Under the pieces are notes generated by a model. That model was not told where the DNA came from, made no database searches, and saw only the letters and a list, made by a program, of their open reading frames with translations. Positions 24,201 through 32,472 of a stretch of DNA of 64,000 nucleotides are shown piece by piece. The stretch lies in NCBI GenBank assembly GCA_035543115.1, contig DATKKF010000063.1, forward strand, positions 4,849 to 68,848, given 5' to 3'. This DNA is from RPRB01 sp035543115 (GTDB lineage Bacteria; Myxococcota; Myxococcia; Myxococcales; Myxococcaceae). Both the position numbers and the translations under genes were made by a program. Every line of letters begins with the position of its first letter. Positions within the stretch are counted from its first letter, which is position 1.

Positions 24201-25898
24201 GCCGAGGTGCACCTCGAGCGGCAGGAATCCGCCGGTGCCGGCGTGGAGGTCGAGCGCGCGCCCCCGGGTCAGGAGGGTGAACGACACCGGCTTCAGCGTG
24301 CGGTCGCCGAGCCGGAGCTCCTCCGCGCCGACCTGCGCGTTGGCGTCCAGCGGCCGGTCGATGTCCGGGACGGTCGCCGACACCACGAGCGCGCGCACGC
24401 GGATGTCGTTGACCCGCAGCGAGGGGAAGTTGCCTTCCGCGCTCACCCCGGGATGGCGGAGCGGTCCCGTCCCCTCGACGTGCAGCGTGCCGGACCCGGC
24501 GAGCGGCGGGAGGCGCGATGCCGCGAGGCTACCGAACGTCTTCCCGAGCAAGGCGAGGTCCATCGCCTCGGCGTCGAACGACGCCTTGATCTCGCGGGTC
24601 GTCCCCCGCCCGCTGCCCTGCAGGCGAAGGCCGGGGAGCATCGCCCGGAGCTCGCGCAGCTCGAACTTGCCGTGGTCCGCCGTGGCGTGCAGCTCGACCG
24701 GGCCGACCGCGGCCTTGCGGACCTCGCTCGGCGGCACCGAGAGGTCCACCGCGCCGGTGAGCGTGTCCAGGCTCCTGCCGCCGCCCCGCACGTCCGCGGT
24801 GAGTGCCAGGTCGCTCGACGGACCGTCGGCGAGCAGCTGGGCAAGGTTGAGGTGGCGCAGCTCGAGGTGCCCCTTCTCGACGGTGGCCGCGTGCACGTCG
24901 CCCCGCGCCTGGAGCACGAGCTCGGCGGTGCCGGCGCGGCCCCGGAGGTCGGCCCGCGCGACGTCGCCGTCGAGCCCGCCCTCGCCGGAGAGCTCGACGG
25001 CCACCTTGAGCGTCCAGGACGCGGTGAGCGCGCGTCCGACGGCCGGCGGCACGATCAGCCGGTCCAGCCGGGCCTGTGCCGTCTTGCCCTGCTTGCTGCC
25101 CGAGGCCCGAAGGACCAGTCCCGCGAGCCCGAGGTCCACCGAGGCCTCGAGCGCCTTGCCGTCGCCCTTGCCGCGGACGGCGAGCTGCAGCGGTCCGTCG
25201 ACCAGACCCGAGACTCCGGCCCGGCCGTCGAGCTGGCCCTCGAAGGCGCCCGTCGGGCCGGCGTAGCGACCGGCGCCGCGCAGCCCGAGCCCGGTGAGCG
25301 CCACCGCCCCGGCCTCCTCGCCCTTGCCCTGGACCACCCGGACGGCGCCTCGCTCGAGCGAGAAGTCGTCCACGATGAAGGTGAAGGGGAGCGGACCGGA
25401 TGACGGCCCGGGCGGGTTCGGGTTCCGGGCGGCGATGGCCCGGGTGAGGTTCAGGCCGTCGTCGTCGATGACCAGCCACACCTCCGGGTGCTCGATGCGG
25501 ACCGATGTCAGATGCACCATCCTCCCGAGCAGCGCGAGCGGCGCGGCGCGGACCTCGACCAGGTCCAGGTGGGCGACCCGCTCGCCCTCGGGCGTCTCCA
25601 GCGTGACGTCGCGGAGGACGATGTGCCACCCGTGGATCTCCACCGAGCCCGCGCCGAGCTTGCCGGCGATCGCCTCGTTGGCAGCCTCGAGCCCGAGGGC
25701 GAGAACCCGCGCGCTCCCGGACTCGGTCTGCACGTAGACCAGCGCCCCGGCGACGGCGAGCACGACCAGCACGAGCAGGCCCATCACGCCGCGGAGCACC
25801 CAGCGCAGGCGGAGGCGCCGCAGACGGGGGGTGCCCGGTGCGCCGGGCTCCGGGGCGGCTCCGGTCGGCTCCCCGGGAATCCTGGGCTGCTCCGTCAC
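21258..25898 (-). CDS. tamB: translocation and assembly module protein TamB
   Basis: 1546 residues. An Arg-rich start and one membrane anchor (about 31-52) are followed by a very long repetitive beta-rich body typical of AsmA/TamB bridge proteins, and by the DUF490 C-terminal domain, which ends in the barrel-like FLPRWSFEATYGDAKSGAAD. TamB spans the periplasm and works with TamA on outer-membrane protein insertion; the family is also linked to phospholipid transport. Starts with GTG, one base after the tamA stop. Length is within the range of deltaproteobacterial homologues. Confidence 0.94.
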   Translation of the reverse strand: MTEQPRIPGEPTGAAPEPGAPGTPRLRRLRLRWVLRGVMGLLVLVVLAVAGALVYVQTESGSARVLALGLEAANEAIAGKLGAGSVEIHGWHIVLRDVTLETPEGERVAHLDLVEVRAAPLALLGRMVHLTSVRIEHPEVWLVIDDDGLNLTRAIAARNPNPPGPSSGPLPFTFIVDDFSLERGAVRVVQGKGEEAGAVALTGLGLRGAGRYAGPTGAFEGQLDGRAGVSGLVDGPLQLAVRGKGDGKALEASVDLGLAGLVLRASGSKQGKTAQARLDRLIVPPAVGRALTASWTLKVAVELSGEGGLDGDVARADLRGRAGTAELVLQARGDVHAATVEKGHLELRHLNLAQLLADGPSSDLALTADVRGGGRSLDTLTGAVDLSVPPSEVRKAAVGPVELHATADHGKFELRELRAMLPGLRLQGSGRGTTREIKASFDAEAMDLALLGKTFGSLAASRLPPLAGSGTLHVEGTGPLRHPGVSAEGNFPSLRVNDIRVRALVVSATVPDIDRPLDANAQVGAEELRLGDRTLKPVSFTLLTRGRALDLHAGTGGFLPLEVHLGGTMDEDRRGIEMETLTIRYPEAAWSMEESAHLRFAANDLELEPMRLVSEEQAIRLGGWKRGNRVDATVGLEALDLGKLPRALLPPNVPLAGRVTLEVHARGSLADPSLEATVDAADVTAGKVQHLFLKGNGSWVSRRAKAQLVARGLGTELTADVDVPVDALLRRKHEPVRARIAMPAFDVAQVVCTAVRTKLIAWGCNDDRAEVNGTAELQLDLSGHADAPVLQAAARTHGLRYRQLPPTDLTLAVDGPERGNLSVSAKGTALQGTVDVQASVGRTLARLVSEAHPADTLRTAELQVRARINGLQLKPLRDAGLLPRDVSGAVSLTATLDGTVSAPTGELKLRAQQLLTPPMDPTDLTLEVKAQKTIAVVLEAHDAHGALASVKLDVGVSTADLQAQRTFDQVPVRLDGKFGPLELSRLPIVVGEGRLARRLRGTLEATVQGRGSLQAPTLVAEAVTAQLGAGGETPLGKAEVKLDYQQARSRLRAALASINGGSLNVDATADLDLSYPALRRGLKPATAPIQATVVAQRFDLAFLTGFTTTLRKVAGTLDVDARAGGTVGSPQGQGRVEWKDGTIGLAGYGEYQRVHLLLNASNESISLDDLEARTESGVLKLTALGTRNGQQWILKANGEANDFPVFTDDQLVATVSLRTNLDGTARRGTIELNKVHIPEAHVELPTQSRRDLQPLSRPDDILLLKAGKPLDPKRARVLLARDATAEAVLSGAELEPQSKPTEIVMVLDAPRNLWVKSPDLNVEVGLSQDFRIELGEETELFGEVRILRGRLDVLGRRFDMQQNGVVRFSGPATEPGLNVTAIYNNAKAGVKVSMHVQGQAGEIQLVPSSEPPLTESEIYTLLATGRTTLKRGSGGSEIGSTQAVSVLGSLAASQLKSAVSDKVGLDVLSIEGGEEGTLHGASVEAGKYLTDELYLGYAARAGADPNRYENTNSFRLEYQFLPRWSFEATYGDAKSGAADIVWTRDY

Positions 25899-25899
25899 C

Positions 25900-27963
25900 T
25901 CAGTACGCCTCGCCGATGGAGATGGTCAGGGCACAACGCCCTTCCGGATAACCGCCGTAGCTGGTGCTTCCGGTCCCCAGCCCGAAGCACTCGGATCCAC
26001 CCGGTGCATACACCGGATGGGTCGGGTCGGTGATGATGGGCAGGGGTCCGCCGTGGTTCAACCGGTAGGCGAAGTCGACCCGGATGGGCCCGACGATGGT
26101 GTTGTAGCGGAGGCCGAAGCCCACCGCGTACTGCATCATCGGCCCCACGTCGCGGAAGTCGAACGCCCCGACGCTCACGAAGCCGGCGTCGAGGAACACC
26201 GCCACGGTGAGCTGGCCGAACAGCTTGTAGCGGAGCTCGATCGAGCTGTCCCAGATGCCGTCGCCGCCCACCGGGACGTAGGTGCCGTTCAGCTGGGGAG
26301 TGCCGATGTTGCCGACCAGGGGGCTCGTCGGGGTCGCGTTGTTGTTGGCCACGGGGTACATCGGCGACAGCCGGCGGCTCCCGAAGCCGCGGTGGAACGT
26401 GCCGCCGCCGGAGAAGAAGCGCGAGGTGATGGGGCTGGTCTCCTTCGAGAGCAGCGTCCCGATGCGGAGCTTGCCCGCGAGCGTGAACGGCCCCCAGGAC
26501 TTGTAGGCCCGGATGTCGGGGAAGAGCCGGACGTACGTGTAGTCTCCCCCGAGCCAGCTGCCGCCCTGCTGGATCCCGAGCGAGAGGAACCAGCCGTTCC
26601 GCGGCTCGAGCTTGTCATCCCGCTTGTCCCACTCGATGGTGAGCTCGAGGAACGACAGGAACACGTAGCAGACCGGGTTGTCGGGGCTCAGGTTGCAGCC
26701 GTAGGCCAGCTGGGGCGCGCTGCCGGTGAGCCCGTTGGTGACCCCGGCGATCCGGTCCACCTCCAGGTTGTACGAGGGGTAGATGCGGAAGCTGCTGTGC
26801 GGCTGCCAGACGATGCCGGTCTTCCCGCGCACGCCGATGAAGCCGTACGCCTGCTCGAGGTTCTTGTAGAAGTCCACCGAGCTCAGCCACTTGAAGTCAC
26901 GCCCCGGGAACCGGGGCTGCTCGAACTCGGCGTAGAAATCGAAGATGGGGGCTTGCTGGTCGATGTTCCACAGCGCGGGGAGGAACGCCCAGCCCACCTT
27001 CCCGCGCAGCGTCAGCTTGCGAAGGTCACCGAGGAAGTTCCGGTCGGTGTACTCGGCGATGAGACGGTACTCCTGCCGCACCGGGTCCACCCCGATGCCG
27101 CCGCCGTAGCGGATGGTGTGGAACGGGGCCTCGCGGACGTCGACCACCACCGGGATGACCCCGTTCACCCTGTCCGGAGTGCCGGTGGTCACCTTCACCG
27201 CGCCGAAGACGCCCATCTGGAAGACGCGGCGCTGCGCCTCCTCGAGCGCCTTGTCACTGAACCAAGCGCCCTTCCAGATGGACCCTTGGGCCTGGTCGAT
27301 GATGTAGCGGACCTGGACCGAGGGCCTGGGGCCGGTGGCGACGAAGACGTTCCCGAACTTGTAGCGGACCCCCGGCACGCACACCAGGCGGATGCGGGCG
27401 GTCTGATCATTGGTCTCGACGAAGACCTCGCCCCGGACCTCGGCCTCGGCATACCCGAGCGCCCGGAGGGCGCTGGTCACCTCGCGCTTCACGCCCGCCC
27501 ACTGGTCTTCCTTCAGCACCTCGCCCACCTTCACCGGGACGCTCCGCCGGACCCGCTGCTGGAAGTCGGGTGGCAGCTCGTCCAGGCCCTCGACATCGAT
27601 CTGGCCGATCTTGGTGGGGTTGCCCTCGTTGACCTGGACGGTGAGCGCGACGCCGTCGCCCTCGTGCCTCACGTCCTCGTTCACCACCTGTGCCTGGTAG
27701 AAGCCCTGCGCCTGGTAGTACCGCTCGATGCGCCGGAGGTCCGCCTGCCAGGCGATCGGGTCGAAGTACGGGGTGGCGGTGAACGGCCACCACGATGGGC
27801 CGGTGGTGAGGATGTGCTCCTCGATGTCCCCGGATGAGACCTGCTTGGTTCCCTCGATCTTCAGCGAGCGGATGGGTGGCTCGTCCGGCTTCTGCTTCCC
27901 GGCGCACGCACAGAGCGCCAGCGCGAGCAGCGCCCCGAGCCGCTGGCACTGCCCCCGGCTCAT
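25900..27963 (-). CDS. tamA: Omp85-family outer membrane assembly protein TamA
   Basis: 687 residues from the ATG at 27963, which overlaps the malQ stop (ATGA). After a signal peptide there are about three POTRA domains (residues ~30-290; for example IRSLKIEGTKQVSSGDIEEH, then IGQIDVEGLDELPPD), then a 16-strand-type barrel with the RGF lid motif in TFHRGFGSRRLSP and a terminal region with YAVGFGLRYNTIVGPIRVDFAY. Three POTRA and the neighbour tamB favour TamA over BamA (five POTRA). The signal region reads LCACAG, so lipidation is possible but would be unusual for this family. Confidence 0.92.
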   Translation of the reverse strand: MSRGQCQRLGALLALALCACAGKQKPDEPPIRSLKIEGTKQVSSGDIEEHILTTGPSWWPFTATPYFDPIAWQADLRRIERYYQAQGFYQAQVVNEDVRHEGDGVALTVQVNEGNPTKIGQIDVEGLDELPPDFQQRVRRSVPVKVGEVLKEDQWAGVKREVTSALRALGYAEAEVRGEVFVETNDQTARIRLVCVPGVRYKFGNVFVATGPRPSVQVRYIIDQAQGSIWKGAWFSDKALEEAQRRVFQMGVFGAVKVTTGTPDRVNGVIPVVVDVREAPFHTIRYGGGIGVDPVRQEYRLIAEYTDRNFLGDLRKLTLRGKVGWAFLPALWNIDQQAPIFDFYAEFEQPRFPGRDFKWLSSVDFYKNLEQAYGFIGVRGKTGIVWQPHSSFRIYPSYNLEVDRIAGVTNGLTGSAPQLAYGCNLSPDNPVCYVFLSFLELTIEWDKRDDKLEPRNGWFLSLGIQQGGSWLGGDYTYVRLFPDIRAYKSWGPFTLAGKLRIGTLLSKETSPITSRFFSGGGTFHRGFGSRRLSPMYPVANNNATPTSPLVGNIGTPQLNGTYVPVGGDGIWDSSIELRYKLFGQLTVAVFLDAGFVSVGAFDFRDVGPMMQYAVGFGLRYNTIVGPIRVDFAYRLNHGGPLPIITDPTHPVYAPGGSECFGLGTGSTSYGGYPEGRCALTISIGEAY

Positions 27964-29513
27964 GCCCCGGTGAGGCGGCCCGCGGCGTGGGTGAGCGTGC
28001 GAAGCCGCGCCGCCGCCTCCCGGATGTCCTCCTGGCCCGCGAGCTCCTCCACCGGCGACGAGATGCGGTACGCCCAGTTGGCGTCGCCGACCGAGCCGGG
28101 AAGGTTGATGCGCTCGGTCTCGCCGAGCACGTCCTGCCAGGGGAGCACGCACAGCCGCGAGGCCGCGTGCTCGGCGGTGGACAGCAGCCGGGTGTGCACC
28201 TCGCGCGTGAACTGGGCCGGGGGTGGCCGGAGCCCCTCGAACTCCGGCCAGGCCTCGGCGGCGGCGGCGCGCTCCTGGTCCTCGAGCGCCTCCCACCACT
28301 CGCGCATCGTTTCGGTGTCGTGGGTTCCGGTGGTGACCAGCGAGACCTCGGGAAACCGGTGCGGATTCCGGTAGACCCGGTCGTCCTTCTCCCAGCGCAG
28401 CACGCGGTAGCCGGGGATCTGCAGCTCGGCGAGGACCTTCCTCACGAACGGCGGGATGACGCCCAGGTCCTCGGCCACGATGCCGCTTCCCTCCGACAGG
28501 AGCCGGAAGATGCGCTCGCCGAGCCGCCGCTGCGTGGGCTCGTCGGCGGGGAGGAACCGGCCCCTGGGGGTGCGCTCGTCGCGGATGTACTGCCGGAAGT
28601 AGCCCACCGCGTGGTCCACCCGGCGCAGGTCGTAGTCCGCCGCGGCGTGGAGCGCCCGGAGCCGCAGCCAGCCCCAGTCGTCCTTCTCCATCGCCTCGAA
28701 GTCGAAGTAGGGAAGGCCCCAGTCCTGCCCGGTGTCCGAGAACTCGTCCGGAGGGACCCCGAGCCGCGCGTCCCGGCGGAGGTAGCGGGGATTGGCCCAG
28801 GTGTCGGCGCTGTCCTGGCCGATGATGAACGGCTCGTCCCCGGCCAGGAGCACCCCCTGCGCGCCTGCGGACGCCCGGACGGCGTTCCACTGCTCCTGGG
28901 CCACGAACTGGAGCCAGGCGTGGAAGCGGACCCGGTTGGCGAGCCGGTCGGCGGCGGAGGCGAGCGCCTGGGGCTGCCGCTCGCGGATTCCCCGCGGCCA
29001 CTCCCACCAGGGGCGCTGCTCCTGGTCCTCGGACATCGCGGCGTAGAGCGCGTAGCTGTCCAGCCACACCGCGCTCTGCTTGCGGTACGCGTCGAACCGG
29101 CCACCCGGGTCGGTGCCGCGCTCCTCGAAGCGCCGGAACGCCGTCCAGAGGGCGTTCCACTTCACCCGGATCACCGAGGGGTACTTGACCCGGTGCGCCG
29201 CCCGGGCCTCCTCGAGCAGCCAGCGCTCCTCGTCATTCAGGGTCGACAGGCCCCCCGCCTCCCGGTACTCGGGGAGAGACTCGAGATGGATGAACAGCGG
29301 ATTCAGGCCGAAGGCGCTCCGGGTGGCGTAGGGGCTCACGTCCCCCCGGGCGGTGGGGAGCAGCGGCAGGACCATCCACAGCCGCTGCCCGGCGCCCCTG
29401 AGGAACCGCAGCCACTGCTCGGCAGCCCCGAAGTCACCGATCCCGAAATCGTCTCGGCTCCGGAGCGAGAACACGGGGAGCAGGACGCCCGAGACACGAC
29501 CGGTGTCGAACAT
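27960..29513 (-). CDS. malQ: 4-alpha-glucanotransferase (amylomaltase)
   Basis: GH77 enzyme that moves maltooligosaccharide units between alpha-1,4-glucans, in the cytosol. I use the ATG at 29513 (517 residues); a GTG at 29540 would add nine. Family motifs in order: GIGDFG near residue 24, PYFDFEAM, nucleophile Asp300 in RRVDHAVGY, acid/base Glu348 in AEDLG, and Asp399 in GTHDTET. The end overlaps tamA by 4 bp, so a glycogen-related enzyme is translationally linked to outer-membrane assembly genes. No other glycogen genes are near. Confidence 0.95.
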   Translation of the reverse strand: MFDTGRVSGVLLPVFSLRSRDDFGIGDFGAAEQWLRFLRGAGQRLWMVLPLLPTARGDVSPYATRSAFGLNPLFIHLESLPEYREAGGLSTLNDEERWLLEEARAAHRVKYPSVIRVKWNALWTAFRRFEERGTDPGGRFDAYRKQSAVWLDSYALYAAMSEDQEQRPWWEWPRGIRERQPQALASAADRLANRVRFHAWLQFVAQEQWNAVRASAGAQGVLLAGDEPFIIGQDSADTWANPRYLRRDARLGVPPDEFSDTGQDWGLPYFDFEAMEKDDWGWLRLRALHAAADYDLRRVDHAVGYFRQYIRDERTPRGRFLPADEPTQRRLGERIFRLLSEGSGIVAEDLGVIPPFVRKVLAELQIPGYRVLRWEKDDRVYRNPHRFPEVSLVTTGTHDTETMREWWEALEDQERAAAAEAWPEFEGLRPPPAQFTREVHTRLLSTAEHAASRLCVLPWQDVLGETERINLPGSVGDANWAYRISSPVEELAGQEDIREAAARLRTLTHAAGRLTGA

Positions 29514-29575
29514 GGTCGCCCGAATCTGCACCCCACGCACCTCGACGCAATCGCCCCCGCGCTGCAGAGCAGGGC

Positions 29576-30193
29576 GTGCCCTGGACAGTGAACATACCCG
29601 GCCCTCCCGGAAGTCCGCTCCCTCATTCCTTCTACGAGCGTCCGGCTCGCGTGGTGGCGCGCGCGCTGCTCGGCAAGCTGCTGGTCCATGAGGGGCGTGC
29701 CGGCCGAATCGTGGAGACCGAGGCGTACGTGGGCGCGCACGACCTGGCGTGCCATGCCGCCCGCGGGCGCACTGTCCGCACCCAGATTCTCTGGGGCCCT
29801 CCGGGCCGGGCCTACGTGTACTTCATCTACGGGATGCACTGGTGCTTCAACGCGGTGACGGGGCGCGAGGGGCGCCCGGCGGCGGTGCTGGTCCGGGGGC
29901 TCGAGCCGGTGGAGGGCCTCGACGGTCCGGTGCGTCTCGACGGACCGGGCCGTCTCTGCCGCGCGCTGCGCATCACTGGAGCGGAGAACGGAGCGGACCT
30001 CGTCGCCTCCGGGCTGCGCATCCTCGATGCCCCGGCGGTGCGTGCCGGGGACGTGGCGCGGGGGCCCCGCATCGGGGTCGACTACGCCGAGGAGTGGGCC
30101 GAGCGGCCGTTGCGGTTCTGGGTCCGCGGCAGCCGGGGGGTGAGTCGCGGGCGTCCCTCACGCCGTCGAGGTCAGCCGGGCTCCGGACGATGA
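29576..30193 (+). CDS. mpg: 3-methyladenine DNA glycosylase (AAG/MPG family)
   Basis: Removes alkylated purines from DNA in base-excision repair. 205 residues if started at the GTG at 29576; a GTG at 29588 would shorten it by four. It shows the family core: HSFYERPARVVARALLGKLL, the catalytic-site segment ETEAYVGAHDLACHAARG, and YVYFIYGMHWCFNAV. The C-terminal ~18 residues are Arg/Gly-rich and beyond the usual end. It is divergent from malQ across about 60 bp. Confidence 0.93.
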   Translation: MPWTVNIPGPPGSPLPHSFYERPARVVARALLGKLLVHEGRAGRIVETEAYVGAHDLACHAARGRTVRTQILWGPPGRAYVYFIYGMHWCFNAVTGREGRPAAVLVRGLEPVEGLDGPVRLDGPGRLCRALRITGAENGADLVASGLRILDAPAVRAGDVARGPRIGVDYAEEWAERPLRFWVRGSRGVSRGRPSRRRGQPGSGR

Positions 30194-30315
30194 CGCCAGC
30201 CTCCTGGCCCGTGACTCGGCTGCCCACCTGCCGGTCGTCGCCCGAGCACCTGGACGTGGGCTGGCAGGCCGGCGCTGGAGTAGACCCACGGCGCACCCAG
30301 CCCCGGAGCCACCCC

Positions 30316-31500
30316 GTGCGCCTTTGTTCCCGCCTGGTCCCCGCCCTCTGCGCCCTCGCGCTCCTCGGCTGCGAGCGGAGGCAGGCCCCTGCGCCCGCGA
30401 GCGAGAAGCCGTCCCCCACCACGGCGCAGCCTTCGACCGGTCCGCTCCTCGTGGGCCTGGTCGGCGCGCTCACCGGTCCAGAGGCGCACTTCGGGCTCGA
30501 GACGCAGAACGGGGTCCAGCTGGCGGTCGAGGAGGCCAACGCCGCCGGGGGCGTCCAGGGGCGGATGCTGGCGCTCCGCTCGTACGACTCGCAATCCCGG
30601 CCCGAGGAGGCCGCCAGCGCAATGACCCGGCTGGTCACCCAGGACCGGGCGCTCTTCGTGGTGGGCGAGAACCAGAGCAGCAACAGCCTGGCCATGGCTC
30701 CGGCGGCGGCGAAGGGCGAGGTCCCGATGATCGCGCCGTCGTCCACCAACCCGCGAGTCACGTCCGAGGGGGGCCCGTACGTCTTCCGGGTGTGCTTCAC
30801 CGACACCTTTCAGGGACAGCTCCTCGCCCGCTTCGCCCGCGAGACGCTCAAGGCCGAGCGGGTGGCGATGCTGGTGGATGAGAAGAGCGACTACGCGGTC
30901 GGCCTGGCCAAGGTGTTCGCCGCGCGGTTCGGCGCGCTCGGAGGAAAGATCGTCTCCGAGGAGGCGTACAGCAAGGGCGACACCGACTTCCGGGGTCAGC
31001 TCACCCGGGCCAAGGCCGCCCGCCCCGAGGTGCTCTTCATTCCCGGCTACTACAGCGACGTGGGGCCGCTGGCGCGCCAGGCCCGCGAGCTCGGCATGCG
31101 GACCACGCTGCTCGGCGGCGATGGGTGGGACTCGGGCGAGCGGCTGGGCCAGCTCGGCGGTGCCGCGGTGGAGGGCGCGCTCTACTCGACGCACTTCGCC
31201 CCGGACAACCCCGGCGGCCGGGTGCAGGAGTTCCTTGCCCGGTACAAGGTGCGCTTCGGGCACGTCCCCGACGCGCTGGGGGCGCTGGGCTACGACGCCG
31301 CGCGGGTGGGCATCGACGCGCTCCGCCGCTCGAACGGCGTGGGCGGGCCGGCATTGCGCGAGCAGATCGCCCGCACGCGCGACTTCGCCGGCATCACCGG
31401 GCGCATCACCCTCGGGCCAGATCGCGACGCGGTGAAGCCCGCGGTCATCGTGAAGCTGGTGAAGGGAGAGCCCACCTTCGCCGCCGAGGTGGCGCCCTAG
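30316..31500 (+). CDS. branched-chain amino acid-type ABC substrate-binding lipoprotein
   Basis: 394 residues from the GTG at 30316, chosen because GGAG precedes it and it gives a proper lipoprotein signal with lipobox LLGC. The mature protein is a type-I periplasmic binding protein of the LivJ class: VGLVGALTGPEAHFGLE, NGVQLAVEEANAAGG, the hinge segment GENQSSNSLAMAP and IAPSSTNPRVT. Length is normal. No permease or ATPase gene is adjacent, so it is an orphan receptor and its ligand is uncertain. Confidence 0.9.
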   Translation: MRLCSRLVPALCALALLGCERRQAPAPASEKPSPTTAQPSTGPLLVGLVGALTGPEAHFGLETQNGVQLAVEEANAAGGVQGRMLALRSYDSQSRPEEAASAMTRLVTQDRALFVVGENQSSNSLAMAPAAAKGEVPMIAPSSTNPRVTSEGGPYVFRVCFTDTFQGQLLARFARETLKAERVAMLVDEKSDYAVGLAKVFAARFGALGGKIVSEEAYSKGDTDFRGQLTRAKAARPEVLFIPGYYSDVGPLARQARELGMRTTLLGGDGWDSGERLGQLGGAAVEGALYSTHFAPDNPGGRVQEFLARYKVRFGHVPDALGALGYDAARVGIDALRRSNGVGGPALREQIARTRDFAGITGRITLGPDRDAVKPAVIVKLVKGEPTFAAEVAP

Positions 31501-31585
31501 CCTCGGCCCGGTCTCGACAAGCCTGCACCCGTCCGAACGGCCGCTTGACCTCCGCGCGCCGCCCTGACAGACGTGGGACTCCCCC

Positions 31586-32185
31586 ATGACGGACACCACC
31601 GTCCAGGACGACCGGACACTCCTGGCCCGCGCGCAGGGCGGGGACATGTCCGCCTTCGAGACGCTGGTGGACCGGAACGAGGACAAGGTCTACGGCCTGG
31701 CGCTGCGCATGACTCGCAGCGAGGCCGATGCGGCGGAGATCACCCAGGACACCTTCCTCTCCGCCTACCAGCACCTGGCCGAGTTCCGCGGCGAGGCCGC
31801 CTTCGGCAGCTGGGTGCACCGCATCGCCGCCAACAACGCGCTGATGCGGCTGCGCCGGCAGCGAGTCCTGGACATCGTCAGCGACGAGCTCGCCAGCCCC
31901 GAGTTCACCGAGCGGGGCAGCCTGGCCGAGGTCCCGGACTCGGACTGGAGCAAGCGCGCGGACGACAAGATCCTCGACGAGGAGCTCGGCCGGGCCATCC
32001 GGGCAGCCACCGACGCCCTCCCGGAGGGGTACCGGGAGGTGTTCCTCCTCAAGGACGTGGAGGGGCTCTCCTACGAGGAGATCTCCGAGATGGTGGGCAT
32101 TTCCGTACCCGCGGTGAAGAGTCGACTCCACAGAGCCCGGCTGGCGCTCCGTGAGGCGATCGACGCGTTCTACAAAGAAGTGTGA
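31586..32185 (+). CDS. ECF-type RNA polymerase sigma factor
   Basis: 199 residues. Region 2 is clear (GDMSAFETLVDRNEDKVYGL, then DAAEITQDTFLSAYQHL) and region 4 holds the -35-reading helix-turn-helix (GYREVFLLKDVEGLSYEEIS, SVPAVKSRLHRARLALRE). Regions 3 and 1.1 are absent, as in RpoE-type ECF factors. A zinc-binding protein gene follows directly and is its likely anti-sigma factor. The signal it answers is not evident from the neighbourhood. Confidence 0.95.
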   Translation: MTDTTVQDDRTLLARAQGGDMSAFETLVDRNEDKVYGLALRMTRSEADAAEITQDTFLSAYQHLAEFRGEAAFGSWVHRIAANNALMRLRRQRVLDIVSDELASPEFTERGSLAEVPDSDWSKRADDKILDEELGRAIRAATDALPEGYREVFLLKDVEGLSYEEISEMVGISVPAVKSRLHRARLALREAIDAFYKEV

Positions 32186-32235
32186 AACCGGGGCCCGTCC
32201 CGAGCATCATTGGGAGGCTGACCTGCCAGTCACCC

Positions 32236-32472
32236 ATGTTCAACTGCAAGGATTCCATCGACTCGCTGCTGCCGTTCCTCGACGGTGAGATGTCGCCCGA
32301 GGAGGAGGAACACCTCCGGGCCCACCTGAACGGCTGCCCTCCGTGCGTGGAGTTCGTTCGCAGCTACCGCGCCACCTCGGGGCTGTGCCGCAAGGCGCTG
32401 GTGAAGTCGATGCCGCCCGAGGTCGCGGGCAGGCTGAGGGCGTTCCTCCGCAGCAAGCTCGAGACGAAGTGA
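32236..32472 (+). CDS. zinc-finger anti-sigma factor (zf-HC2), soluble
   Basis: 78 residues from the ATG at 32236; a GTG at 32182 overlaps the sigma stop (GTGA) and would add 18 residues. It has an early Cys in FNCKDSIDSLL, the FLDGEMSPEEEEHLRAHL helix and the HxxxCxxC zinc site (HLNGCPPC) of anti-sigma factors. It lacks a membrane segment, so unlike RseA-type regulators it should act in the cytosol, perhaps through redox or zinc state. Its stop overlaps the rlmN start. Confidence 0.85.
   Translation: MFNCKDSIDSLLPFLDGEMSPEEEEHLRAHLNGCPPCVEFVRSYRATSGLCRKALVKSMPPEVAGRLRAFLRSKLETK

Noticed and set aside
25900..27963. BamA rather than TamA
   Set aside because: About three POTRA domains instead of five, plus direct linkage to tamB, favour TamA.
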